A stretch of DNA of 64,000 nt, taken from Grammothele lineata (taxonomy: Eukaryota > Basidiomycota > Agaricomycetes > Polyporales > Polyporaceae). Position numbers and translations under genes: made by a program. Position 1 is the first letter of the stretch; every line of letters starts with the position of its first letter. Where the stretch lies: the NCBI GenBank assembly GCA_002150815.3, contig NDFF03000001.1:434001-498000 (forward strand), in the 5' to 3' direction. The notes beneath the pieces are model-generated. The model made no database searches, was not told where the DNA came from, and was given only the letters and a program-made list of their open reading frames with translations. This document shows, one piece after another, positions 44,342 through 54,591 of the stretch.

Positions 44342-47024
44342 TCATTCGAGTCGGAGCCGTTTCGCGTCTGTAGTACAGTTGTGTCAGCATAGCGGTAGCA
44401 GGCCATGCGCGGCAATCGTACCTGGAGAGCCGGGAGCAGTGTCAAAATCTTCGTCGTCGAAATCTTGCAAGTCGACTTCCTCAAATGCACGTTTCGACGC
44501 TTTACTGGAGAGAGTAGCGGAAGAACTTCTCCGCGACAGCGCTCCAGCGTTGGCTGACTCCTCATGAGTAGGAGAGTTTTCTTCCTCGTAGTCATCCCAA
44601 TCATCATTCAAATCATCTACTTCCGGGGGAAATACGGGATCTTCCAGAGGTGCATCTGCTTATCAACATGAGCAACAGGGGAGTGTTGGGATAGAAAGGA
44701 CATACTGATCGAAGTATTTTCGAAGGTGTCGGCGTTTGCTGTAAGGATATCATTGAATACTGATTACGATATCAGCATGGAAAAACGTGGATAGGATTGC
44801 GGGGACATACCTTCGACGCTGTTAGACTGCTCAACCGCATCAGTAGTGGTGTTCACAAGCAAACCAGTGTTTTCGTAGGCTTCTGTAATACCGTCAGATT
44901 TGCAGCTTTCCGGAGGATAATATGTTGGCTTACCTTCGCTCTCTTCTTCGTGCTCCCCGTCATCGAATTCCGCCAACACTACACCATCGTCCTGCTCGCC
45001 CTCAACATTTTCGCCGCCCAGCTCTTCAGGCAGATCGTCTCCAAAAGCGTCGTCGTCATCGGGAAACTCGGCAGTGTCTTCATAGTCGCCAATCTCTTCC
45101 ACTGAGGGCTCGTGAACTTCATCTGCGTCCAAGGCGTCTTCATTCTCCACGCCTTCTCTAGTCTTCGCATCTCCTGCATCCTCAGCCGCCTCACCACTAT
45201 CCACTGCCTCCACCGCTGGCTCTCCTTCCACGTTTTCTGCCTCTGCGCGGGCCTCTACCGGGCTCTCTCTGAACTCAACTGTCTGCAAGCCAGCCGATAC
45301 GTCTTCGGTTTGCACAGACACAGGAGTGACATTGGCTTCGGCTTGCTCGAAGGTCTCTACGGTCTCGGCCTTGGCCTGTTCTTGTACAGTATCTTCGGAT
45401 GCCGATGCTGCAGCAGTGCTCAGATCATCCTGAGGCTCTGCGTCGGGATGAACGTGTCCTGGATACGCTACTTCAGTCTCGGAGTGCTCCACAGGGGGTT
45501 CTTCAACCACTGCACTCTCCAAGCGAGCCTCGTCCTCATAGGTGGCATCGTGCACATACTCTTCTGGTACATGCTCTGTGCATTTTGTTAGAAGCAAATA
45601 GCGCACCAAAGAATGAAGCTGAGTTTACCTGAAGCATGCTGAACCTGCGCAGAGGCATCATCCAGCGTCGTCTGAGCTCCCTCTACAATATTCAGACGTG
45701 CAACTTGATCGCGGAGAGCGTTATACCGTGTCACAAAGCGAGGGGCAACTAGCTTCAAGCGTAGCCTTAACGGTCCACGAATATCAGATCCGTCATGAAT
45801 GACGTCCAATTCGTGCAGCGTAACCTCGTGAGTGTACACGTTGTCCTGTGAAAAGATAAACGTCAGTAATGTGTTCATGGCTCGATCATTGAGACTTGGA
45901 GAACATACCTCTGAGATGGATAGCTGAAGGTCATAGGCATCGAGTATGAGTTCCGCCTCAGAGAACTGCGGTAATCCCTGGATGCAGTCCTCCTGTCTGA
46001 GGGCAGCAAATACCGCAGAAAGCGGCTCATAATAGAGAGTAGGGCGGTCTTGCAACAGCAGAGGAAGGGTGCTGCTGGTAGCAGGCTGGTTACTACCTGA
46101 AGGACTCTGGGAGCTGCGGAACTTGGGCGGGTTAAACAAAGAGTATTCTGCTTGTGCAGAAGAGGGCGGCAGAGACAAGAGGACGGGTGGCGGAGGATCG
46201 ATGTACACGCCTTCAGATATCTCATGGGGGTCGTTCGTTCCGACAAGTGGCTCCGGAAGGTCGCCCTGGAGAGTCGTCACTTCACCTGGAACGCTGTATT
46301 CTGCGGCATCGGAATCGGTTGCAAGGGGCCCAGGAATGACAACGTGGGACTCGGAAGGCTCTTGTTCGCGATCGTCGTCCGGGTACGATGCTTCTGGCGC
46401 GTCATGGTGGTCTGCCGTTGTCGTAGACAACTCCCCAATGGCCGGATGATCCTGTTGTGAGGGTGTCTCACCCTCGACCGGTGGCACCTCAGGAGCCACT
46501 GCGTGGTACTCCGCAATCTCTGCTACGGTATCTACAGCCGCTGACACTGAGCCTTCTGCGTGATCAGTTGTAGGTGATGGATCGGCGGCGTTGAAAAAGG
46601 TGGAAGACTCTGTTGGAGCTACATGAGTGTCGAAGATGGGCTGATGGTCATCGGAAGAAGGCATTTGCATAAAAACTGTATCTTCTGTTGGGGCGTCCAT
46701 TGTAAACGGTCCTGTGGGAAGAGGAGATGGTACTTGAGAGATGTCGTAAACTTCAACGTCTTGAAGTTCCGAGTCCTCGTACACCACGCCTTCATCAGCC
46801 ATCTCGTACTCCGTAATTGGCTCATCGTCGTCTTCCATCTCGATCTCGACGTCTTCCTGTGCAAAAGAGAAAGTTGGCGCTTGGGGAACGAAGCCGTCGT
46901 CGCCCATGCTGGATTCTAACGGCAGCCAGGTATCGGAGGTGTGAGCGCCATGAAACATGGAGACGTCGATATCGCCAGAATCAACCATGGGGGCATCAAA
47001 CGTTTCTGTTACTGTTGTTGTCAT
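44342..47024 (-). CDS. Large acidic protein, uncharacterised
   Basis: About eight exons encode roughly 750 residues. The start MTTTVTETFDAPM at 47024 was preferred to an upstream ATG because the longer frame has no acidic bias. The N-terminal half is low-complexity and acidic (EDVEIEMEDDDEPITEYEMA). In the middle is a more ordered segment: LYYEPLSAVFAALRQEDCIQ, SEAELILDAYDLQLSISE, VTLHELDVIHDGSDIRGPLR, LVAPRFVTRYNALRDQVARL. A second acidic stretch follows (DDDDAFGDDLPEELGGEN). The C-terminus carries SKRAFEEVDLQDFDDEDFD and a spliced last exon ending DAKRLRLE. The basic KR patches suggest nuclear location. Similar acidic fungal proteins with a small conserved core exist, but I know no function. 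Confidence 0.7.
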
Positions 47025-47222
47025 TTTAGCGGGATGAGAGGATTTCCGCGCGAAGAGGGGAGGCAGGAGAAGGTTACAGGTGAGTCGAAGGAGGAGGGTG
47101 AAAAGCACGCGCTTGCAACGGATGCAGGGCGTCAGTTCAGGGCAGGCTCCTGCGCACTTGGCCGCAGAGGCACTGCAGTCATGCCCCAGTCGGGACAGCC
47201 GCTGATGAATTCCTTGAGACTG

Positions 47223-47271
47223 AACCGTCCCAGTTTTCGGGGGATTCAACCGTCCCCGTTTTCTGGGGATT
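47223..47271. repeat. Imperfect 24-bp direct repeat upstream of the acidic-protein gene
   Basis: Two copies, 47223-47246 and 47248-47271, share AACCGTCCC(A/C)GTTTTC and (G/T)GGGGATT and differ at two positions. They are spaced by one base and lie about 200 bases upstream of the acidic-protein start. They may be a duplicated regulatory element. Confidence 0.6.
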
Positions 47272-48236
47272 ACCCAATTCGGCAGGCCGGCAGACTTTGA
47301 CCCGGACGAACGTCCTCAACAGACCATCCCGCGTTTGAGGGATATCCGCCTCTCTCTAATGAGGCATATATATATACGCTTGCTCCTAGCCCTCTACTTC
47401 AGCGTCGCCCGACGCCGTCGTGCTGCCCGTACGGGTGCTCGCGGTAGAGGGCAGATGGCAAGGGCGGTCGCCGCCCGTTGCCTCCGCTTCCGCCTCCACC
47501 TCTGCCTCTGCAGCTGCCGCTGCCGCCGCCGTTGTCGCACGCTTCCTCAGCCCCATGCGCGACCTCATCCTCTTCGCCGATGCCCTCCTTCTCGCCTCGC
47601 CCGACCACTCATCGGTCGACCGACCGTATGGATCAATTGCCCCACGGGCCACTATGGTATGTTCACCTACTATCTGATAGTACCCATGATCTTTACAGTC
47701 ATCTACGCGTCTATGAGACACCCCCTGTCAATGAGACAGATTGCCGCTGTACATTCAAATCTTCGTGTATCTGCCCCATTTCGGGCTTGTTTTGTTCATA
47801 CTTCCAGAGCCTGAGAAGTGTAGTGTAGCAGTTTTTGCTTTGTGGATCCATGGGAGCGAAAAATCCGCGAAGATGGGTGGATGAAACAGGTGAAATATAC
47901 ACTCGGAAATTGTATAAACGAGCTCATGGCCCTTCAAAGGGTTTTTTTGCTTCGTAACGGGTTTCTGCAGAAAGTTCTAGGTCTGTATTACATTTCTATG
48001 TGTGTTTTGGGTCCAACAATCCATGGTGTGCATCATGACCCGACGAATAAAGCCGAGGATGGCGCAGCGGCGTCTTGCCGCGATTTAGGCGCCCGTCGGG
48101 CCCGGCCTGCCACCTACGCCTGCGCGGGAGTGTACACAGCTCTCAAGCGTGAACGGGCGCGACATGGGAGCGGGGTCGGGGTGTCTGCTGGCAGCGCAGC
48201 CCTGTATGGTGGCAATGAAGAGAAAATTGTATTTGT

Positions 48237-48655
48237 TCAATCTTGCTCAGCACTACCACTCTCGTTTTTCTCAGGAGATGACTTCTTTGGGCACGCGGAG
48301 AAGCAAATAGCATGGCAGGAGAGAGAGGCGGTGAAGAAGGAGGCCCGCAGGATGAATAAGATAAGCCGCTTGGAGGCGCACGTATTGTGGAACATCCGTG
48401 AGGAGGAGAGGAAGGCGGAAAACAAGCGGTGCCACGAAGGCGGAATGGAAGGTGGAGGTGGAGGCATGGAACAAGGCAAAAGCGGTCGCAAAGGAGAAGA
48501 AGGAAGCATTTTCCCTCCCTAAGCCTATGGTGAGGGGCCATTTGCTGCCACCAGAACCGAAGCTACGAGTCGAGGTGGAGGAGGAGGATGAGAGTAGCGA
48601 GGACGACGCAGATCGCGGCTCGAATGACTCCGAGACTAGGGTGCTGATTAGATAG
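48237..48655 (+). pseudogene. Frameshifted Lys/Glu-rich coding remnant
   Basis: Frame 1 reads AEKQIAWQEREAVKKEARRM and WNIREEERKAENKR, then turns into Gly-rich nonsense. At the same place another frame opens: TKAEWKVEVEAWNKAKAVAK, FSLPKPMVRGHLLPPEPKLR, then EVEEEDESSEDDADRG and a stop at 48655. The switch suggests a frameshift within one original coding sequence. A weak donor-like CGTGAG leaves an intron possible. The charged AW-KAK pattern followed by LPKP resembles tails of repeated, transposon-associated proteins in mushroom genomes, but no catalytic domain remains. Confidence 0.35.
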
Positions 48656-49396
48656 GCGCTCATCTGTCTCAATGACTCGTTTTGGGCTCCACCGGCTCTC
48701 GCGAGGTTTTCGGTCAATATCTTCATCCACACTCACTCCCATACCACCAAATTTTATGTACCCATTCTCTACGTAGTCCTAAACACACATGGTCATTTTC
48801 AGGTGACTGATGTCTCAATTGAGCAAATCACGGCGGAAATAAATTTCAGCGTCTCAACCAGCGGTAGATGACTGTACTGCATTGCCTGTGGCACGTCGGA
48901 GTAAGCTGGTGTTTGCAGAGCGTAATATCGCAGTGCCGGTGCCGCGCGTGGGGTCGGAGGAGTCGCCCACGGCTAGTCAGTACATTAATCCACGTCTGCG
49001 CGGAAGCGCTTGCATTGCCCGCCCCTCCCCTAGCTAGGTCGCCCTCCTACCTGCCATCCAACGCTACACTTGTCCTCGTTTGGGGACAACTTATCAGATA
49101 CGGTTCTCCAGTTGATCACGGGATCCCTCTGTGTATAAGCCCAGCCGAGTCACGGCGATACCACGATACCTGCCGGGACGTGGCCGCGGCTGGTGAACCG
49201 TGTTAGCCCGCCTCACCTCTCCCATCCAGGTTTTGCTTGCGGCGTAGGAAGCGTTGTCCCGTTCAGTGCCCACGCCCCCGTGCTCTCTTGCCCTTCCCCG
49301 ACCACTCGCGCACCACAGCGTGCCTCCCCCTGTGCAGCCTTCCGTGTATACCCTTCGCCCAACTTGTTACTGCAAATCGATTCCAGGCATCATCAG

Positions 49397-50072
49397 ATGA
49401 AGCTATTCCACCGAAAGATGGAGCCTTGGGAGGTGGTCGAGCAGAAGACGGTAGACCCCGTCTCGGTCTTCAGCGAGGACGAGCGAGAAGGTGCGTACAC
49501 CGACTTGCGTAGAATTTCCCCCTAGCACCCGCCTATCCGTTCCATGAGTGCGCTTCGCCGATGCCCGTACCTCAGGTATGGACGGATAGGGGGAGCGGGA
49601 CGTGGGACGGGCGGAGACCGCCGGGGGGCGGGTCTTAGGGGTGCGCAGCAGTCCGGATTGTTCCATAAGGCTGACGTGCGCCCGTGTTTGTTTCGCGCCT
49701 GTGACAGAAATGGACATCTCGCAGGTGTACGACGCAACAATGTGTGGCTCGTACCTGTTTGAGCTCAAGAAGGTCACAAATCTCCGGAGCGCGGTGATCT
49801 TCGCGCGCCAACGACTTCTTCAGGACGCTGTCTCGAAGGGCTACAATATCTTTCTGACCGAGGGGTACGTGCTGCATGTGCCCGCTTGATGCACGTTGCT
49901 GGACACTGACATGCTGCATTGGTACAGATGGAAGGTCACACACCTACGAAGGGGCAAGCAGCAACGCGCCGAGGTGCGATACTGGGGCCGGCCTGCGTAC
50001 GCGGAATCGAAGCCTTCGAGAACGGGGACACCGCCGTTCCTAGCCATGCTTGATGAACGCGCTGGTGCATAA
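49397..50072 (+). CDS. Small uncharacterised protein (131 residues)
   Basis: Three exons (49397-49490, 49708-49864, 49928-50072) close exactly to 131 residues. MKLFHRKMEPWEVVEQKTVD is followed by the exon junction REEMDISQVYDATMCGSYLF, then ELKKVTNLRSAVIFARQRLL, KGYNIFLTEGWKVTHLRRGK and QRAEVRYWGRPAYAESKP. The mix of a hydrophobic core and basic strands suggests a small folded domain. No signal peptide or membrane segment is seen, and I do not recognise a characterised family. An untranslated 5' exon is possible because the ATG directly follows ATCAG. Good codon periodicity and clean splicing support a real gene. Confidence 0.7.
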
Positions 50073-50426
50073 ACAGACGTATACACGCGCGACGCTACAG
50101 CTTGTTGTCACTTTCGTTGACGCTATCTTTGGGCACTGCATCATCAGTACAATACTCTGAATTGGGCTATTAGCTGCCACTCACCACCTTGATTGACTAT
50201 GTATCAACATCTGTGTACGAATACTACTAGTAGACCTATATCGCAATTCGATTTGAGCTCTATAAGAGATGTGTGATCCGCTAATCGGAACGGGAGCCGA
50301 CGGGTACCACGATTGATTATTTCTATTATAGATGGCTCTGTGAACATACAAGAATGCAACGAGTCACATAGCGTCTTGACATTCAAATCGCTGCTATATC
50401 CACACAACTGCATGAGCGGTACTGAT

Positions 50427-51757
50427 TTATAGCGTCTTCTCGATTTTGCTTTGTGGGCGCATAGCATATCCTGTCCAAGACTAATTCGAACATGTCAATG
50501 CGACAACTTGGCACTGCCTGGCATTGTACACACCTCATCATAGAGTCCGACACGCTCGACTCCCAGCAGTTTAAGGCCTAACCAGAGGATGCCCGCCGTC
50601 ATCCCGCTGCCACAACTGGTGACGACCTGCCGCTTGCCATCTAAAACCTCCTTCGTGCGCTCTGCGCCCAAGGCCTCCTCGAGCGCAGCAAGGATGCCCT
50701 GGTTGGACTTCAGACGCGTGTATGTCATGGGGAGCTTGTCGGTGAGCCCCGATGCGATGTTATCCGGGACGGTGTGGGTTTCCAAAAACACGTTGAAGGG
50801 CAACGAAACAGAGTGGGGCATGTGCCCTGAGGAAAGACCGGGACGCGGTTCGGGGTCAGTTCCGAGCCAGCTAACTCGCAAGGTATTTAGCTCCCTTCGT
50901 CGCACAACGTAGGGGAAGATACGAACCGGCCTTTAGAGCGAGCGTCCAGGACGTAGAATGCATTTGGATCCGTTGCCGGATCTAGCTCCGCGTTAGAGAC
51001 CATCTGTCCATAGTCTCCACGGCTGTTGGCCCATTGAGTTCTACAGCGGGATGAGGCTATAACCTACCTTTCACGACGTCCCCTTGCAGGACGGGCTCGG
51101 GATATTTCGAGGCTTGGACGCTCCCGGCCTCTCCGCCCTCAATTGGCTCTCCGTGAATATGCCAGTTCGGAAGACCACCGTCAAGGATGCTAGACCTCTT
51201 GTGACCAAAGGCCCGGAACATGTAGAGCGCCCTCGGGGAGGAAAATACGCCATGTGTATCGTAACTATGATGGGTGACCATAACACGCGTCAGACAAGCT
51301 GGCGAGTGAAATGAAAGGCGACTCACATGACGACATGTGTCGAGGGAGTGATGCCATTCGCCCCTGCAGACCAGTGCTTACTGGATTATTCCGCAAACGC
51401 AAACACGAACGTATTCTTACTGCAGGCTTCCACGAACGTCTGAGGATCGGGCATCATGTGGGGAAGGGAGAGCGGGTGGGGGGACGCGACGCGATCAATG
51501 TCAAGGAAACGCGCCGACGGGATATGTCTCTTGAGGAAGTCCTCCTGCGCATTTCGGGGCGAGTTTGGCATGTGCCACGATGCGTCAAGGACGACGAGGT
51601 CGGCGGGCTCCGACTGCTGGACCTTTAAGAAGCGCAGCTGGGTGGGAGTGACCACGAGAGGGCAGTTCTCACCGAACATCGTTCCAATGGACCTGCAGCC
51701 GACGAAGGTACGCGCAGAGCGCAAGTTGCGTCGAGCAAAGGCACGCGCGGCGAGCAT
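50427..51757 (-). CDS. Mitochondrial thiosulfate / 3-mercaptopyruvate sulfurtransferase (tandem rhodanese)
   Basis: This is a minus-strand gene of about six exons. It moves a sulfane sulfur to cyanide or thiol acceptors in mitochondria. The start at 51757 gives MLAARAFARRNLRSARTFVG, a classical matrix-targeting peptide; the open frame continues upstream but would hide it. The first rhodanese domain has VVLDASWHMPNSPRNAQEDF and KRHIPSARFLDID, then YDTHGVFSSPRALYMFRAFG and ILDGGLPNWHIHGEPIE. The second domain has the catalytic cysteine loop VTSCGSGMTAGILWLGLKLL and ends with YDE spliced to SWTGYAMRPQSKIEKTL. The CGSGMTA loop is complete. It is divergent from VMA5 with 230 bases between starts. 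Confidence 0.9.
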
Positions 51758-51987
51758 GGGGGTCAAGTCAGGCGAAGCACTCGGGCTTGGGACATCTGTA
51801 ATAAGCAGAACTGCAGTTTCGAATTCCCAGTCGGCCTCTACGCGGGCAAAAGGAAGATAACGTGACACCGCTACTCCTAACCCCAGCAAGCTATGCCATC
51901 ATTGAGCCGTCGCCGACGGATTTGGCTTGCTCGCCGTCCTCGCCAGTCCGCTCGTCACTCTCTGCGTCTTCGTCGCAGCTGCCTACG
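51758..51987. promoter_or_regulatory. Short divergent promoter region between sulfurtransferase and VMA5
   Basis: Only 230 bases separate the two start codons, so the two promoters are likely shared or overlapping. A pyrimidine-rich CCTCGCCAGTCCGCTCGTCACTCTC tract precedes the VMA5 ATG. No defined site is recognised. Confidence 0.5.
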
Positions 51988-53633
51988 ATGCCGTCCGACC
52001 AGAGCACTTGGATCATTGCCGCACCAGAGACGGGAGACACCGAGGGTCTCATCGACGAGCTTACTTCGAAACTCAGCTCGAGCTCGAAGGCAGTCTTGCC
52101 GTCCAACATATCGCAGCTCTCCATCCCCTCATTCAAGGTCGGTTAACCCAGATTTTGACGTGCATTCTGCAGTTAACAATGACGCACCTCTGTAAAGACA
52201 GGAACACTAGAGTCACTGGTCACCTTGTCGGAAGAGCTCCCCAAACACGATGCCTCCTTTACAGCCACTGTTGCTAAGACCGTAGACACCCTCCGCAATC
52301 TCCTGAACAACGACCCCTCCAAACTCGCCCAGCACGTGCTCGTCAACGAGCAGCCTGTGGACTCGTATCTCCTTCGTGGATGGTCATGGAACGAAGGGCG
52401 TTACGGCGTGCAGAGAGGCATTCGGGAGATGATTGACGTTCTGAACAAGGTGCAGTTCTCCGACCTCTCAGCTTGAGGTGCCGTCAGCTTCATACCAAGG
52501 ATATGGTTGTTTCTAGGAAATGACATCCATTGATAACGTCATGAAGAGCAAGCTGAACAACTATAATCTTGCGAAGGGCTCCCTTGTACAAATGCAACGG
52601 AAGAAGACGTGCGTCCGTTACTCTACTGCCTGCAGCATGTCCATCTGACCGCCATGATTGCAGCGGCAACCTCTCCGTCCGGTCGCTTGTTGACATTGTC
52701 AAGGCAGAACACTTCATTCATGACTCGGAGTATCTCCAAACCGTTCTCGTTGCCGTTCCGAAGTGAGTACCTGGGTTCTGTCATCGTGTCTCCTGCACGA
52801 GTATAGAACACATTCAGACAGCGGTCTGCAGGAACTCCGTCAAGGATTGGAACGCGAAATATGAACGCCTGACTTCAATGGTGGTGCCACGATCATCGAC
52901 GTACGTTGCAAACATTTCCACCGGCTCTGGGATTCTCGGTTGAGCGAACTTTGCAGGCTCGTTGCGTCAGATGACGAGTATACCTTGTTTGCCGTCGTCG
53001 TCTTCAAGCGCGTGCATGACGAATTCGTTCAGAAATGCCGCGACAACAAGTTAGTGGTGCTATTCACTTTGGCCGACGAGTGCTCTGACATATACTAGGT
53101 TCCTCGTTCGCGAGTTTGTATTCTCGGAAGAGGCGATCGACAAGCAGAGGGAAGAGCTCCAAGCGGCTGACACGACAGAGAAGGAGCTCTGGGTCAGTAT
53201 ATCTGCGCGTTCATCGTCCATTTCTAACAAACATTACAGACGGAGCTTCTGCAACTTTCACGGACAAACTTCTCGGAGGCTTTCCAGATCCTAGCGCATC
53301 TCAAAGTGCTTCAGCTCTTCGTGGAGAGCGTGCTGAGATACGGTCTCCCGGCGCATTACGTCGGCTTCTTTATCAAGGTAAGTGGACGCCCGCTCCCCAT
53401 CTCACCTCCCATTTGACCATCCCATGCTTCCCTCCGTTCAGCCCGAGCCCAAAGCGACCAAGCGCGCACTTGCGATGCTCCAGTCTCAATTCGCGTATCT
53501 CGGGCGCCGAGGGGGCGCGGCCAAGGGCAAGTCGAGTGGCAGCGCGGAGGAGTTCAGCGGCGAGTACGCGACGCTTCTCGAGCAGGAGTACTTTGACTTC
53601 GTGCTGTTCGAGATACCCTGGATCGTGCTCTGA
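51988..53633 (+). CDS. VMA5: V-type proton ATPase subunit C
   Basis: About nine exons encode roughly 385 residues, the usual size. Subunit C links the peripheral stalks of V1 to V0 and is released during reversible disassembly; it acts at the vacuolar membrane. Recognisable blocks in order: MPSDQSTWIIAAPETGDTEG, LRGWSWNEGRYGVQRGIREM, NNYNLAKGSLVQMQRKKTGN, LSVRSLVDIVKAEHFIHDSE, FLVREFVFSEEAIDKQREEL, LKVLQLFVESVLRYGLPAHY and, at the end, EYATLLEQEYFDFVLFEIPW. The start is the ATG that gives the family N-terminus. All blocks are intact. Confidence 0.93.
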
Positions 53634-54591
53634 GTCCGACGGGGTGTGGACGGGACGATGAACGAACGAACACGACGCGTTCCGATGACGGGGCGGGTGC
53701 TCATGCATGGACTCAGTCTCCTGTACTACAATACTACATTTGCTTGCCGCACAATATCCATCGCATACCCCTTCTGTAACACGGCCGACGATCCCGTCAA
53801 GGCAGGCATACATCTGCGCGCATAGGGTAGTTTAGACTACCGTTGGGCGTTGGTGTCGCCTTCCCCGCCTTCGTCGCATGAGGGAGTATATAGAAGTCTA
53901 ATTCACTCGTAGCTCGGGATACTTTTCCGTTGCGAGGAAATGGTTTAGATTCAGGAGGCACCGTGTGCGATACGATAGGATAGGAATAATTCGGACGGTC
54001 GACCAGCCCCAGTCCCCTATGTACTAGCGACTAGATAGGATAGGATCGTATCGACACATCTTTTAGCTGCTGCTGTTTATGTTACACCGGGACGGATTGC
54101 GGCGAGCAGAGGGAGTTGAGTAGAGGAGAGATGGGGGAAAGAGAAGGAGAGATGTGTGTTGACAGACTGGCACAGCAGTGAGATTGGAGTACGACAGATG
54201 GAGACAGATCTCGGGGAGGGCAGGCGCTTGGCGCGGGGGAAGACGATTGGGCGGAGAGGACGGAGGCGGAGAGAGAAGTAGAGCGAGTAGAGAGAGCGGA
54301 CGAGCGGCTTCGAATTCTAGAAGATAGTAACGTAGTGTGATGCACGACGGACTGGACTCTGCAGCGGGCGTGAAGCGTGTGAAGAACGTGAACGAAGCGG
54401 GCCGATGCCGGGAAGCAAGACAGACGTGACGGGAACGGGAACGGAAGCGGAAGGGAGCAGACGACAGAGTATGTACAGCCAGCGTCGCGCGAGCAGGCGA
54501 GTCCGTTGTTGGATTCAGCGCTTTTGTGAGACGATCGTCCGGGCGAGCGTCGTCCTTCTATTGCAGCGCGTCCTTGCTCCGTGCAGACCTC
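53634..54591. other. Convergent 3' intergenic region
   Basis: Nearly 960 bases lie between two converging stops. 54.1-54.5 kb is purine-rich on the + strand (GAGAGATGGGGGAAAGAGAA and similar). No gene is supported. Confidence 0.5.

Larger units (their letters stand above)
47025..49396. other. Intergenic region
   Basis: About 2.4 kb lie between a minus-strand and a plus-strand gene. It includes a direct repeat at 47.2 kb, a run of CTGCCGC-type triplets at 47.46-47.54 kb that keeps many frames open, and a frameshifted coding remnant at 48.2-48.7 kb. 48.7-49.4 kb shows nothing recognisable. Confidence 0.5.

Noticed and set aside
47386..47721. Ala/Glu-rich minus-strand frame and Ser/Pro/Leu plus-strand frames
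   Set aside because: They are caused by a short CTGCCGC-type triplet run and have no other support.
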